In this document: piece after piece, positions 10,262-32,963 of the stretch
Position numbering within the stretch: the first letter of the stretch is position 1
Layout: each line of letters opens with the position of its first letter
NCBI RefSeq assembly: GCF_020382885.2
Contig: NC_058510.1
Span: forward strand, 8,676,862 to 8,740,861
DNA: 64,000 bases
Direction of reading: 5' to 3'
DNA from: Scatophagus argus
Lineage: Eukaryota > Chordata > Actinopteri > Scatophagidae
Notes under the pieces: model-generated
Databases searched by the model: none
What the model saw: only the letters and a program-made list of their open reading frames with translations
Told to the model about the DNA's origin: nothing
Made by a program: the position numbers and the translations under genes

Positions 10262-13200
10262 TTACAGTTTGAGTTCGTGTTCAAAGAGAGCCAGGAGCAG
10301 GAGACAAGCCCAACCCATCAACAGGCCGAGGTTCTGTAGGAGAAACATGAGACCCGGTCTGTCGGTCTTCACTCGGTTCATCTCTGGAAGCTGAAGAAAA
10401 AGGAAAGAAATGAAAAGTAAAAATAAAATATGAACAGTTTTGATAGAAATGCTGGTTGTTTTTTCTGACTGATTGTTCTGATTATTCTGACTTTTTGTTA
10501 TTGTCAAAAAATGGCATGAAATCACCAAAATCAATCGTGAGTTCATGAGTGGTACTTCACTTCTTTAACTTATTATTTCACTCAGGTTTGTACTTGTAGT
10601 ACTAAGATTTGGAGTTGCAGTAACGCAAACATTTTTCTGCTTACTTATTTCTTGACTTTTTCAGGGGTCATTCAGTTGCAATAACTGACTCAAATAGATG
10701 GGAAACTGAAACTTGTCCTGTGGGCTCAGATCACCGTTAGTGCAAGGTTATTGTGACAATAAATATACGAAATGTAATGTGTGGGGAGTTTTCATATCAG
10801 CAGGACACTGTATGTAGGGCCTACAAATATGACAACAAAATGCTTCTAAAATAACTTCTCAACCCCAGCTTTATCAATGATTATTTACCATTTCTACCAG
10901 TGACAAGTAGAGAAAAATCCCAGCAGTGACGGCGAAGATCCACTGCTGCACTTCCATGTCTGAGGACACAAATAGTCCAATGTAGAGGCCCAGGAAGGCT
11001 GTCAGAGCACTGAGAAAGTTCATTAGCATGGCAGTCTTAACTGAGAGCCCGGAGCTGAGCAATACTGCAAAGTCCCCTTTAAGACAGAAAGCAGAGAAGA
11101 TAACAGAGAAGATAATTCATCAATCAAGCAGCATGTTTCCTGAGTTTAGCAAAAAAAACAACAACAAACCCATTCCCAAACTGTGACCTCTCACCCATCT
11201 CGTGCGGGATCTCGTGGCACAGGATGGCCACAGTGGTTGCCATACCAGTCTCAGCTGAAGAGGAGAAAGCCGCCCCAACAACTAGGCCATCGGCAAAGTT
11301 ATGAAGGCTGTCTCCGACGATTACCATCACTGCCAGGAGAGGAAGCCCCTGCCCTGGGAAGACAAAGGGGCCCTGTGTCGCTACAGCTCATCCTCAGACC
11401 ATGACAATTAATCTGTCATGCCAGGCAATTAATTACAAAGTACATCAAACTGAAGTGTGTTCTGCAGCTCATATTGATGGAGCTTACTCTGATGTGAAGG
11501 CCTCCTTGTGTCTGTGGGTTCAGGAGACACTTCAGGACATTCCAAGTCATCCACCGGCCCCTGCAGGAAACAGAAAGTTATTTATAGTGCAGAAGTAGAA
11601 ACTTTCTAAACCTTTGATTCTAATTTGAGAAATTAAGGCCAGTCTAATGAAAGGAGCTAAATGAGACATATTCGTCAATGCAACAAGAGTAGTCATAAAA
11701 GTCTGCAGTCTGGCACTTTCTGCATGAATGACTTGTCTCTGTGTCCAAAATGTTTAGTTTTGAAGCATGTATTCAGCTATACATGCTTCAAAACAAGCAT
11801 GAAGTGCCTTCTGAATGATTCAGTATTTCTCATTCTTCAACATCCTACATGTCCTGTTCCTTTACTCCCTCCCACACCATCTTTCATCACCTCTTATATA
11901 AGAGCAGCACAGGAAAATTGATTTAAGTGAATTTCATTTTTTTTTAAAACGTGAACATGGATTCAGTGGATTCATACTGTCTCTGATCTCCAGTGTGTGT
12001 TTTTGTGTGGATGATTTGATTGATTTTTGCCATTGTCACATCTGTTTTATGCTGTTGTAGCCGGTTTATATGCAAATGAGATATATATATAATTGTGCTG
12101 TAATTGACTAGTGCCCTCTAGCAGAACCCCAGTTTATAACGTGCATCAGTGGTGGAGGAGTGCTGTGGGAGGGAAGCATCAGTAGAGAGATTAAACCATC
12201 CTGAACTTAATAACTCTAAAGTGGTGCAGCACAGTAAATGCAATATTTATTTAACATGTTAGCTGTTTCCATAGCTGCTTCTTATCTTTTTTTGGATAAA
12301 TGTAATCTTTGCTGCACAAAGTAGGAATAAACTTTTGTTTCTGACATTTGTGAAAATCTTGTGACGTAAGCTTGACCCAAAAGAAAAGAGACCAGAATTA
12401 ATCCTCTACAATTACAGGACTACTAGAAAGAAAATAGTTCCTACATGAAACTGCTCTTTGTGAGCTCTGTGGATTAGCATGAGTAACTGGGTCATGATTT
12501 CTGGAAAGAGAAATTGCTTTTGAATTGTTCAAATGTTTTTTGATTTTTTTGTTGGGATTTTTTTTTTTGGCATCTGGAGCACCAGAAGCAAGCAAAATGC
12601 CATTTAGTTCTGTTATTTCACAAAGGGGCATATATCTCTACAGCCAATATCCAAAACTTTGCAACTCACACCAAAAGAGCCTAGATGGATAAATAGCAAG
12701 GCAGGTAAGGGGTAAAATATGTATTTTTTATTTTAGGATAAAATCACTTCAAGTACCAGGAAATGCCTTGCATCTCGTCTCAAGATAATGGCAGGAGTGA
12801 TGTCTGGAATCAGGTTTTCTTCATAGTTAAGTGCGGGTGGTGATGAGACTCACCAGCTGTATGGTGGAGATGGACTTGCCCCTCTGACCATTGCAGTTGA
12901 GCTCTAAGGGAAGGTCACCAGAATGCCCCTACAAACAAAAGAAAGTCATGAGACTGCTGTTAACACCTCAACAATCAGCTCTGCAAAAGTTCACACTGGG
13001 CACAAACTTGCTTGTTCATGGAAAACTCCAAGTTCTCTCCAAGTTCAAAATCCCCTTGACAATCCGCTTCCCCTCTGACATACTATTATTTCAGTATTTT
13101 GCTGCAGTCTTCTGTATGATATTTGTGTTGTTAAATTAATAAGGATTACCAAAAAGAGAAGTCTTACATGGCCATGAGAAGGGACCAAAAAGGAAAAGAT

Positions 13201-16200
13201 TCTTTCAATGAGGAAAAAGCTGTAGATCCCTGCAATCATCCCCAAAATCCTCCACAGATATTCATTTCCTTCTGCGTTGTGTTCCTCATCAAGACTGTGA
13301 GAATCATGGTGGTGAAGGTCTAAGATCTCCAAAGGAGACAAAGAGGAAAACTATTAGACATTTAATTTAGACTCACCAGAGCACATCTTTAAACATGTAC
13401 GGCACTTGACATTTACAGAGGAAGGTGCAGTGGCTGTGTGTGATCTACCTGCGGTATGAGGTGCAGGAGTGCATCTCCTGAGAGGGTTCCCACTGCCAGG
13501 CCCACAAACAGCTGCAGGATGAGTGTGTAGGTTTCCTGGCAGGAGTTAAAGAAGATCAGGCAGATACCGAGCATTGAGCCCACCGTGATGAGCAGGACAG
13601 CAGCCGTGCTGTAACCATACTCTGCAGGGAGGAGAGTGTTTCCAGTTTAGACACGAATATTAAGATTATCGATTCTGGCTGATCATGACACAAACTAAAA
13701 TAAAGATGAACCCCACTCTGAAGATCTGTTGTACTTAGCACAGTATTTGTAGCTCTTATTGGGGATGAGCCTGCGCTTATCCATTTAGTTATTTAGTCTT
13801 TTTTGTATTTTATAATATTTGGATTAAATTAAACCAAAAGAACCAAAGTAAAACATGATTTCATAACCAAAGTGTGCTTCCTCCATTTTAGGGTTAGGGT
13901 TAGGGAATAACCCTAGAATAACTCTAATCACATATTAAGTGGTTCACATTCCCAGAATTAAGGTAAACTTAATCAATTTGGTGATTTGTTCTGATTTTGT
14001 AATTTAACTGGTGCCCTAAAGTTGAAAAAAATATGATTTTCCTGAATGAATTTCCTCATCAATATGGTAAAAACAAAAGAAGTCAAAAATCAATAGCTAA
14101 TTATATTTATTGGTGACTTTAGGCTGTAGAGGGACTCATGAGGTAAAATGACTTACTCTCGAGAGCAGTGGGTAGAGATCCTCTTCTGTTTTGCTCTCTG
14201 GACTCACAGGCATTGCCTAGCAACTGCTGAATAATGGCGGGACAAATTTTTCTGAAGTGCTCCTTGGAAATTGGCAAATGAGGATTCAGAGCAAAAATAT
14301 CCACCAGCTGATTGGCTGAAAAACATACCTGATTAGATTCAAAGGAAAAGACAGATTTGTGGATGAGGAGGAGGCTCTTCAAATCAAGCCTCACAGTACC
14401 TGCATGCTGCAGTTTACAGCAGCGCTAACACGCCTTTTGTGATTCTCACTACAGAATATTCTCTTTTAATTCAAACATTTGCCTCAGCCTCACCTGTGCC
14501 CAATCTGGGCTTATTCTTTCAGTTTCATGATTGCAACCATCCACCGAATGCCCAGCCTCTTTGTGTGAACTCCCTGTGATGCTCCGCCTCTTCCTGTTGT
14601 GATGATGTGTTGCACCTTCCTGTCCCACTCCCAGCTGGTGAAGCAACTCCTCTAAATCTAGGCAAAGAAATCACTGCTTAATGAAACTGCACCAGGTCAG
14701 ATTCAGTTGTTTTCAAGTTTGACAAAAATACAACTTCACATGGAAGGGATGAAAAATTGAGCTAAAGAACAATTTCAGAGAAAGAAATGAATTCAGATGG
14801 CTGATAATTAATGGTTGCAACCAGGATTAAAATTAAACACAATACTAAAGATTTTGAATGAATCTGCAGACAGCCTGTATTTAATAATGAATTTGACCCT
14901 TTACCATGTAGAAGATGGCTGTACTTTCTTTTCAGCAGCATGAAAACGTATTCGACGCATATGGAACCTCCCCTCTTTAAAAACCCAGATTAATGTAGAT
15001 CTTTGAAAAGGGTTAGTTGCTCTTTGACACACGATGACTCATTGATGACAGAAGAGTTAAAACTGTTATAATCAATATTTTTGTGATGATAATGGACCAC
15101 CTGACTGTGACGTTCCCTCTGGCTTTATGCAGTTGACATTTGTGGTCTTACAGCCCCTATCTTAACTATATCAGTACCTTACATAAAAAGCAAATGTTGA
15201 GTCTATTTAAATGGGACAGCTGTGCTTGTGAATTTACCCGTCATCTGCAGGTTACTCGTGCAATTTAGAGATTGAAAGATGTAGTCAGTAAAGAAAGCAG
15301 CAGATGGGAGGTCCCTCCTTCTGAAACAGTGGCCCTGCAGAATATGGCTGATGATGGCTGCAGCCAGTTTGGGCACGGAAGAGGCATCAGCACCTGGATT
15401 TTCTTGCACGTTAACCTCTTCAAAGAGGCCAGCGGCATCAATACACTGTGGGATCAAAGGTGACATGCTCATATCTGGAGGTGCACCTGTCAAACCAAGG
15501 TGGATATCGCAGATAAATGTTTCTTACTTGTAAATCAGATGAGGTATCTTGATAGGTGGGGTGGTAGTGCTGGTAGATGAGTTGGAGAATGCTTTCGGTT
15601 TCATTGGCTGATAGGAAGCTGCTGTCCTCAGCTGGCTGTCGGTTGGTGAGGGCCAGAAGATAGAACTGATAGTTCCCGAACGAGGAGGAGGAAGATGAGT
15701 TAAGGGAGGACATGGAGGCAGCATTTGACACACACAGGTCTTGCAAGTTAATTATGTAGTACAGCAGAACAGTGGAGACCCGCTGGTAGTCCTCCTTAGT
15801 GAGGTAACCCTTCCCATCATCCTCCAGCACAGAGAGAGCTACATCTGGTGTCAGGCACTGCAAAAAGAACACAAATGTGGAAGGACACAAAGTTGCAAAA
15901 AAGAAAAACAATACAGCTGCTGTGAATGTTAACCTAAGGTTTACATGCGAAGAGGCCTATTTTCTCCACACAGTACTCTGCTTTTCCAAAAAAGTTTGTG
16001 CTGATGTTTATGTTTTGGTGAGTGGAACACAATCCAGATTAGTCCATCTCAAAAACATAGTAACTTTGAAGAGTGGGTAAAGCACCATTCAGCGAGAGAA
16101 CAGACAACATTTTCAAATCTCACTTTCAAGGCTTCACACACAAGTAATTGCATTGTTAGCCTGTGTGTACAGACATGTGAAGTGCCTCTAACTCTACTCC

Positions 16201-16686
16201 ATGCAGTTTATGATGTCACACTGAGGGATGTCTGAAGCCACTCAGCATGAATGCCCCATAGAGGTCGAGGACTTAAGTCCCCACATTCACTCACATTCCA
16301 GCCATAACAAGTGCATTTCTTGGAATAAGCTGGCAGGGATGGGACAAATAACATAGAGGGGACTTAGCTTATGGATCCAAAAGTTGGTCATCATCTAGTG
16401 ATAGTTGTTTGATGACATTTTAAACAGGTATAGACCTTACCTTTTCACAGACATCCTGAGATGTGCCAATCTGCTCTGCACAGTGCACCGCCTGGAGGAG
16501 CTTGGCGATCAGGATACCAATGTGCTTCTTCTGGAGTTGTGGCTCATTGTCTGTACCCAGGGGCAGGTCCAAGTCCCTGATAGCCTCCTGCAGGTACCCC
16601 CGCTCCTGCCCTTTGACCTCCAGCACCCTCCCCAGCAGACAAAGACACAGCACCATCAAAGCGAGGGCACTGCTGCTGAAGTGCAT
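10262..16686 (-). CDS. slc39a12: Zinc transporter ZIP12, complete, 12 coding exons
   Basis: This is a ZIP-family (LIV-1 group) zinc importer of the plasma membrane. Coding exons, 5' to 3': 16686-16441, 15857-15528, 15445-15238, 14657-14494, 14328-14157, 13621-13449, 13326-13168, 12928-12854, 11560-11488, 11353-11195, 11076-10889, 10390-10262. All junctions keep phase and give 691 residues, the same length I recall for human ZIP12. The start was chosen at [19 protein letters not shown], a clear signal peptide; an in-frame ATG 27 codons upstream would bury it. Residues 1-373 are extracellular (potential glycosylation at NETES). Membrane helices begin near 380 (GSMLG). The family metal sites are intact: HNFADG in helix 4 (about 548) and [11 protein letters not shown] in helix 5 (about 577). 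The loop between helices 3 and 4 has HHHDSH and GHSGDL, and is poor in histidine otherwise. The protein ends LFEHELKL, like mammalian ZIP12. Confidence 0.95.
11759..11794. repeat. Perfect 14-bp hairpin in slc39a12 intron 9
   Basis: The arms ttttgaagcatgta and tacatgcttcaaaa are exact reverse complements separated by an 8-base loop (ttcagcta). It lies between coding exons 9 and 8 of slc39a12 on the transcribed (minus) strand. Function unknown. Confidence 0.85.
13888..13905. repeat. Interstitial telomere-like (TTAGGG)3
   Basis: Three exact ttaggg units in the slc39a12 intron between coding exons 5 and 6. It is short and may be chance or a trace of break repair. Confidence 0.85.
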
Positions 16687-19209
16687 GTTCCTACCGAGGC
16701 CGTCCAACTCCCTCAAGCCCCCAGGACTAGCTTCGGGCTTGACAAGGAGATGAAGGAGAGAAAACAAATAAGCAAAGTGAGAGAGAAGTTGGAATCAAGG
16801 TGTATGAGAAAGCTTCTAGGGAAGAAGAGCTTTGGGAGGCGTCAGTAAAAGGTACGTCTGATCTGGTGGAGGACAGGAGGACTCGTGGGCACCCCTCAGC
16901 TGAACCAGCCTTTACAGTGTCGAACGATCAGCCAAAGTCTGGGCCCCTCGATCCACAACAAAAGGATTAGTGCAGGCAAGTGAGAGAGCAGAGGGGCAGG
17001 GAGAAGGGGGCAGGAAGGGGGAGACAGTAAAGAAAATAATTAGTACTGAGAAAAACTAGGGACTATTGAAAAGCTATAATTAACGCAAAGCTCTCACTCA
17101 GGCAGAGATCCAAATCTAAAACACAGGAGTTCTCTTAACGTTGTCGTCACTGGCACAGAGCTCACTGGAAACGTTGCACCTTTTCAGTTTGTAACTTAGT
17201 TTAAGACAGTCTGAATGTTTTCATAACTGTCAGTTTTCAACCAGTTTCTTATTTAATAGCATCATCTGTTCAAGAACAAGACAGGGGATGGTGTATGTGA
17301 GTGTGTGCATGCAGGGTCTTGTCTATGAGCCCCCTCATACATAAAACACAGGGGACATTCAAATCAAAGGGTTTTTTATTCTGTATGATCTCTGAGTCAT
17401 CGAGGATCAAACACACAGTGCAAAACATGCCGAGCTCACTCGCAACACTTTCCAACATCCTCCCACAATGTGCAGCCTGCAGGTCAAACCGATCGAGCAA
17501 TAAGAGGACAAAAGCTGCAGCAATACCTGAGACAGAGTAACTGAAAAAGCTTACCAGATGAACCGGGCCTACCGTTCTCCCCTCTGCTCCTCTCAGCTGC
17601 TCTAACTAGGTTTGTTTTCCTCTTCCAGTTGGATAAACAGATGATCTGGCGCTTGTTTGGGGAGAATTCCTGGGCATTGGCGTTGTTGGTAAAACCCTCT
17701 TATAAGAAGTAAGAGTTGGGTAAGCCCCTGAGGATTAGCTGCGACAGCCTCAGAGGGCTGTGGTTGCCATGGAGAAAGCTGCCTGATGGGGGTGGCCTGC
17801 CACTGTAGAAGTGACGGAAAGACTGACATCCAACAGAGTCCGCATTATTCAATTTTGATTTTAAATAAAAATCACCTAGAAAAACAGAATTACAGATGCC
17901 TTAATATTTTACTTTTCTGCTAAGCTGGTAACAGATCGAATCATCTTTCCTTCATGAAGCAGTAAGTATTTACAAGTGCATATTTTCACAAGCAAAAATG
18001 ACTTTTTATGTATAGCTGACTTATAATATTCTGACTTATATGTATCACTTTCATCAATAGGATTCAGTTCACGCTCTTATTCCATCAAAAGCTGGTTTGT
18101 GCCTGTATCAGCAGTAATTTAGAGGACAAAGAGTCACAGAAAAATTCAAAGAAGGAAACATTCATGTACAGTTTTCAGTCAACAGTGAGCTGTAGGCTTC
18201 ATGTCTAATCATTAAAGTGTGCTAAGGTTAATAAAGTAACAATCACATAACAATTTCCTCCCTCATTGATAACAAACAAGAAGAAGCAGCATTGGATGGT
18301 TAAAGTTTCCACAGTTGCTGGCAGGGAGCAAGCATCCATTTAGGAGCTTGACAGGCAGCAGTGAAAATACATCTGAAAAAGAACTCATCAAAGTATCCTG
18401 TAATCACCTTAGATGATCCTGTAATAGTATTAATAAATCATAGAAGAATCGAGCTAATTAGTTTTGCTCAAGAATTTCTCAAAGTGTTTGATCAGTGGAC
18501 TTTATTTATTTATTTTAATTTTTTTTTTTTTTTGTCTTTAAATATTGCTTTATTTGAAATGTATAGCCATGCTAGCTGCCTTTTGCTCTGGGATTTTCAG
18601 CATTGGTTCTTTACTTGGGTGGTTAGTCAGCTGGTTCATTATTTTGGTCCAGACTGATATATTTCATCAGACTGCTGTGACCACTCCCCTGACCACTAGC
18701 ACCTCAAATTTTGAAATATGTTGACATCTCCCTAATGGATTAAGGCCACATTTTATGCCTAGATGGCATATGCTCATGACTTTTAGCATGTTCTAACTTT
18801 TCCTGTAAAGCCACAATGAGATTCACATTTTGGTTCAGTGTGAAATACAGTAGCAACTATTGAATAGATTGTCATGGAATTTGGTCCAAACATTCATTTT
18901 CTTTTGAAGACTATTTATATCAATGACCAAATACAGTGATACAGCTGTGCTCCATGTTTAGTGCTAGTTAATTAATGTTGACATGGCTGTGACACACGGC
19001 ACCTGACAAGGTAAACTAAGGCAGTGAACATTATACCAGCTAAACATCAGCATTGTATCTTTGACATTTAGCATTTAGCCTAGTTTAATTTATGTCCATT
19101 GAACATTTTGCTCTTGTTTTGTTGTGTTTTTGTTTAAGAAGAAAAGCAAAAAAAAAAAAGAAAGAAAGAAAAAAAAAGAGGACAGTTCAGTTTTGTTTAT
19201 TTCATTCCT
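16687..19209. other. slc39a12 5' flank and spacer to mrc1
   Basis: The left part is the presumed 5' UTR and promoter of slc39a12. The first exon may extend beyond the start codon, and no TATA box is evident. The right part holds a T-rich tract near 18521-18535, a dispersed repeat (about 18690-19080) and an A/G-rich tract at about 19136-19183. No other gene is recognised. Confidence 0.55.
18690..19080 (-). repeat. Dispersed teleost repeat, reverse orientation
   Basis: It contains blocks such as attgtcatggaatttggt, ctccatgtttagtgctagtt and gacatttagcatttagcc. They read as a reverse-oriented, diverged relative of the repeats in mrc1 introns 11 and 16 (about 25060-25420 and 23540-23900), which have 'ggtcagcatgccaa' and 'tttagcatgtttgcatgcc' blocks. 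No coding potential is seen. Confidence 0.5.
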
Positions 19210-19215
19210 TTTATT
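19210..19215 (-). terminator. Candidate mrc1 polyadenylation signal (AATAAA)
   Basis: A minus-strand AATAAA lies about 436 bp past the mrc1 stop, with a second overlapping-type hexamer at 19196-19201. Either would end a 3' UTR of about 0.45 kb. Confidence 0.45.
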
Positions 19216-19650
19216 GAGTATCTATTTACAATCTTATAAGCCATGGATTAGCCCATGGAGAAGAAACCCAGTTGACTATGGCTAATTTCTTTAACAAAGC
19301 TTCTTCACCCCTCTTGATTTTTAAGTGGTGTCTGATCTACAAATACTCTTGGTTATACTGATTGGTAAAAAAACATTTATCACATTTATCACATAATTGT
19401 GTAAATTTTGTTACAGCTTGTTCACTTATATTATTTTGTCCCTAACTGGCCTAGTGCAGTGCAGTGCTTGTATGAATTATTATATAATAATTATGAATCA
19501 TTATCTTTAACCCAGTTCTCTTTATATAGAAAAACATTACAGGGTTTGATGGAGAATCACTTCCCCGGTAATGTGATCCAAAACAAAGAATGTAAACAAG
19601 ATGAAAATCATATCATTTCATTGCGCTAATTACTACTGTTCTCGTGTCTT

Positions 19651-30152
<10,502 letters not shown>

Positions 30153-30424
30153 TATCCTTAGTGTCTAGTTTGCACTCAGTCGTGGATGAGGTTGTGGGAG
30201 AGTCATGAGAGAAGGGGTCTGGCGTGTGCTAAGGTGTGTGACATAGAGCAACAATGACAGAGACACGCTGCTCCCCCCCTTAATCACACTGATGGATATC
30301 CTGTCACATGGGCGACTAAGGTTGGTCACACAACACCAATTTCCCTGAGCTTCCACAGAATATCTGGCAGAGGATAGGAGGACAGGAAGTTGAAAGCAAG
30401 CAGCCTCATCTCATTTTTAAACAA
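30153..30424 (-). promoter_or_regulatory. mrc1 5' UTR and proximal promoter
   Basis: This is the sequence immediately upstream of the mrc1 start codon. It includes a C-rich run (about 30270-30280) and, on the plus strand, an ETS-type core caggaagt at 30383-30390. ETS (PU.1) sites are a known feature of myeloid promoters, including MRC1 in mammals. The transcription start is not determined. Confidence 0.35.
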
Positions 30425-30436
30425 GAAACTGAAAGT
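30425..30436 (+). promoter_or_regulatory. ISRE/IRF-type motif upstream of mrc1
   Basis: The 12 bases gaaactgaaagt fit the GAAANNGAAA core of interferon-stimulated response elements. The site is about 275 bp upstream of the mrc1 start and about 35 bp beyond the ETS-type core. Orientation does not matter for such elements. Function is inferred only. Confidence 0.45.
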
Positions 30437-32432
30437 CACCAGTGACAGCTTCAAGGAATCTCAGAGTGTCAGGGTAGGACAGTAGATCTATTTTGAATAA
30501 GTCAAAGGCAAAACAGGAACTGGATGATGAATTTTGGGAATTCATTTATCCAAGCAGCCTCCAATATCTTACTTTTATCTGAGATTTTTTGATGTATTAT
30601 AAATAGCCCTTCAGTCTGTGCTAAATCTGTGCAGATATCATTCAGCAAGACTGTGTCAGGTGTCAGTAATTTAAGAGAGTCACATCTCATCAGGAATGTG
30701 CCGGTTTTATAATTACTGTGCCAGACTAAATTAGAATTAAAGAAGGTTTGGGGTACTTTGCAGATGTGTGAGTTTTCATGGGACAGCAGCTCCCAGAAGG
30801 TCTGTGAGGTGTCGGGTGAGGAGTACATTGATGTTAGAGTTTAGTAGAAAGAGATGACAGGAGGAAATCCTGCTTCCTATTGGGGGAAGTGAGTGAAGAT
30901 CTGACCACTTTGGGCTGTCCAGCTCAGAAAAACCGGGTGATTGTGAAATATCCTTCCTCGGTATGGACAACTCTGGAAAAACCAAAAAGATGTTGTAGAA
31001 TCCGTCACTACATGTGCAGCATATTCTCAATAAAAACGTTTGAAGTGCAACCCTTGAAGGCTTATTTGATCTCTTAGGGTTATGAAGCTGCAGTTGCTGG
31101 TCCAAATTACACTAGTTGGTTTGATAGTGTCGGTTTTCATGCTACCACTAGGAGTCAGAAATTTTCAAATTCTACACGTGACTGTCTGACTTGGTTTATC
31201 CTTGTTAAAAGGCCAGTTATTAATGAAATGTTGTAAATTAATGGTGTAAATCAAACAAGCAAATTGTGCAGTTTTGGTCAAGGATTTGGGCTCCCTTGCT
31301 CACTCATCATGTAAAACAAATCATATTTTGGAAGATCAGGCAAACATTTGGGGATTTGAATGAATTCATTACACCTCTCAATTTTTGTCAAACAATATTT
31401 TATTTGTAGTCATCAAAATAAGATAAGATAGAACTCATACTGACATGATATGAGCTCATAAAGTTGTTGCAGCCAGCAAATTTGGAACAACTAATTAATG
31501 TTTTAGTTGTGTCCTTTCTGGCCAAATCTTCAACTATGTTCAGTGGCCAGACACAAGCTTTGTACTGCTGCTATGTGCAGTCTGTCTATCAGTGTGTTTT
31601 TCATTGCTTGCTCCTGCCTAGACACTGCATTGATGAAAGTGGGTCAGAAAACCAAAACAGACTGAAAGGTTTTAGTAAAACTGAAGGGAACTGCAGAATT
31701 GGATGGTAATTCCCTGTGGGTTTGGCCCAGTGAGTGACAACTTTCACTTTATACATAGTAATCTGATCTGTTGTTAAGCTGGCAACAGAGGTACACTTTA
31801 TCAGAAATTAATAATCAGTTAAACACTAATCATCCAAAACTAGATATAGGTGGGTTCTGGTGGGTTAAAGACAGATTTGTGACAATATTGAATTAGCAAA
31901 CTGATCTTCTCACAGTAGTGCAATGCAATGACAACAAGGGTCAGTATCAAGACAAATCACACAGCGGAAAGTGAACGTAATATCTTGAACAGATGCACCA
32001 TTTAATGCTTTTTCACCTGCTAAATGTAATTGTTTGCATTATTTTGTTTGTGCCATTTTATCCTGCCCTGAGAATGTTTATCTCCACAAAAGTAGCAGCA
32101 CTGTATGTATTTTAAGGGCTGTTGTGTTGTACTAGATCAGATTGTACGTGTGTAATGACACAGTATCTTCTAGCTGTCATTGCTCTTGTTCTCCGGACCG
32201 TGCAGGATTGCGGGAAAGAATGTGATGCGAATGTTTTGTACAATAATGACAGGAAACCTGCTCTCTTGGGTAGTGACTGTGAAGAAAGCAGATGAATTCC
32301 AATGTAAAAAGTCTGCATGGAGGTCAAAAACACAAGCCCACATACGCATGTTAGTTCAGGTCATGTCAGTATACTCTGCGCACATGATGAACCACACTAG
32401 TGAAACTTAAAACATATATTTGGATGATTTTC
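30437..32432. other. Spacer between mrc1 and tmem236
   Basis: No recognised gene. Two overlapping minus-strand open frames (about 30502-30828 and 30776-31105) have no recognisable domain and different frames. Plus-strand AATAAA-type strings occur but have no gene to serve. The segment is otherwise AT-rich ordinary DNA. Confidence 0.55.
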
Positions 32433-32438
32433 TTTATT
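32433..32438 (-). terminator. Candidate tmem236 polyadenylation signal (AATAAA)
   Basis: A minus-strand AATAAA lies about 530 bp beyond the tmem236 stop codon. Other non-canonical signals nearer the stop cannot be excluded. Confidence 0.35.
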
Positions 32439-32963
32439 AATCTTACCAAAATATATATGTATATGCTATCAATGATACAAACTCACACTGTGTTTTCCTT
32501 CTGTGAATATAACTTAGCAAAGAAAAACCTAATATGAACAACATGTATTTATGCTTTTACATATTCACTGCACTTTATGGTGGTAGAAAAAAGTCAAAAA
32601 AATCTCATGACATTACAGGTACATTCCAAAAGTATCCATGCATGGTGACGGGGGAGGGATTTTGTGGTTTAAAAAAAAGGATGTTTTGAACATGAAGGTA
32701 ATAAATAATACATCGCACAACAGTCATTTGACACATAATGTCCTGCATGGGAAAACATTGCCTAAAAGCTCCCTTTTGGCCTGTGAAAAGTACCATCGTG
32801 CATTTTAACAAATTATCTCTTCTGGGTCGTGCGCACAAATTCATACTTTGGTTTGGTTGCAACAGCTTTTCATAAACTAGCTCCCTGCCCTTCCTGATTG
32901 TACCAACCTATTACTCCCACTGTATGTTTTAATGCTTCACTGACTTTGCCTGAAGTGTTGGTC

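Noticed and set aside
16687-16767. Upstream in-frame ATG giving 27 more residues on slc39a12.
   Set aside because: It would bury a clear signal peptide that starts at the downstream ATG.
30502-31105. Two overlapping minus-strand open frames of about 108 codons between mrc1 and tmem236.
   Set aside because: Different frames, no domain and no linking splice sites that I could support.
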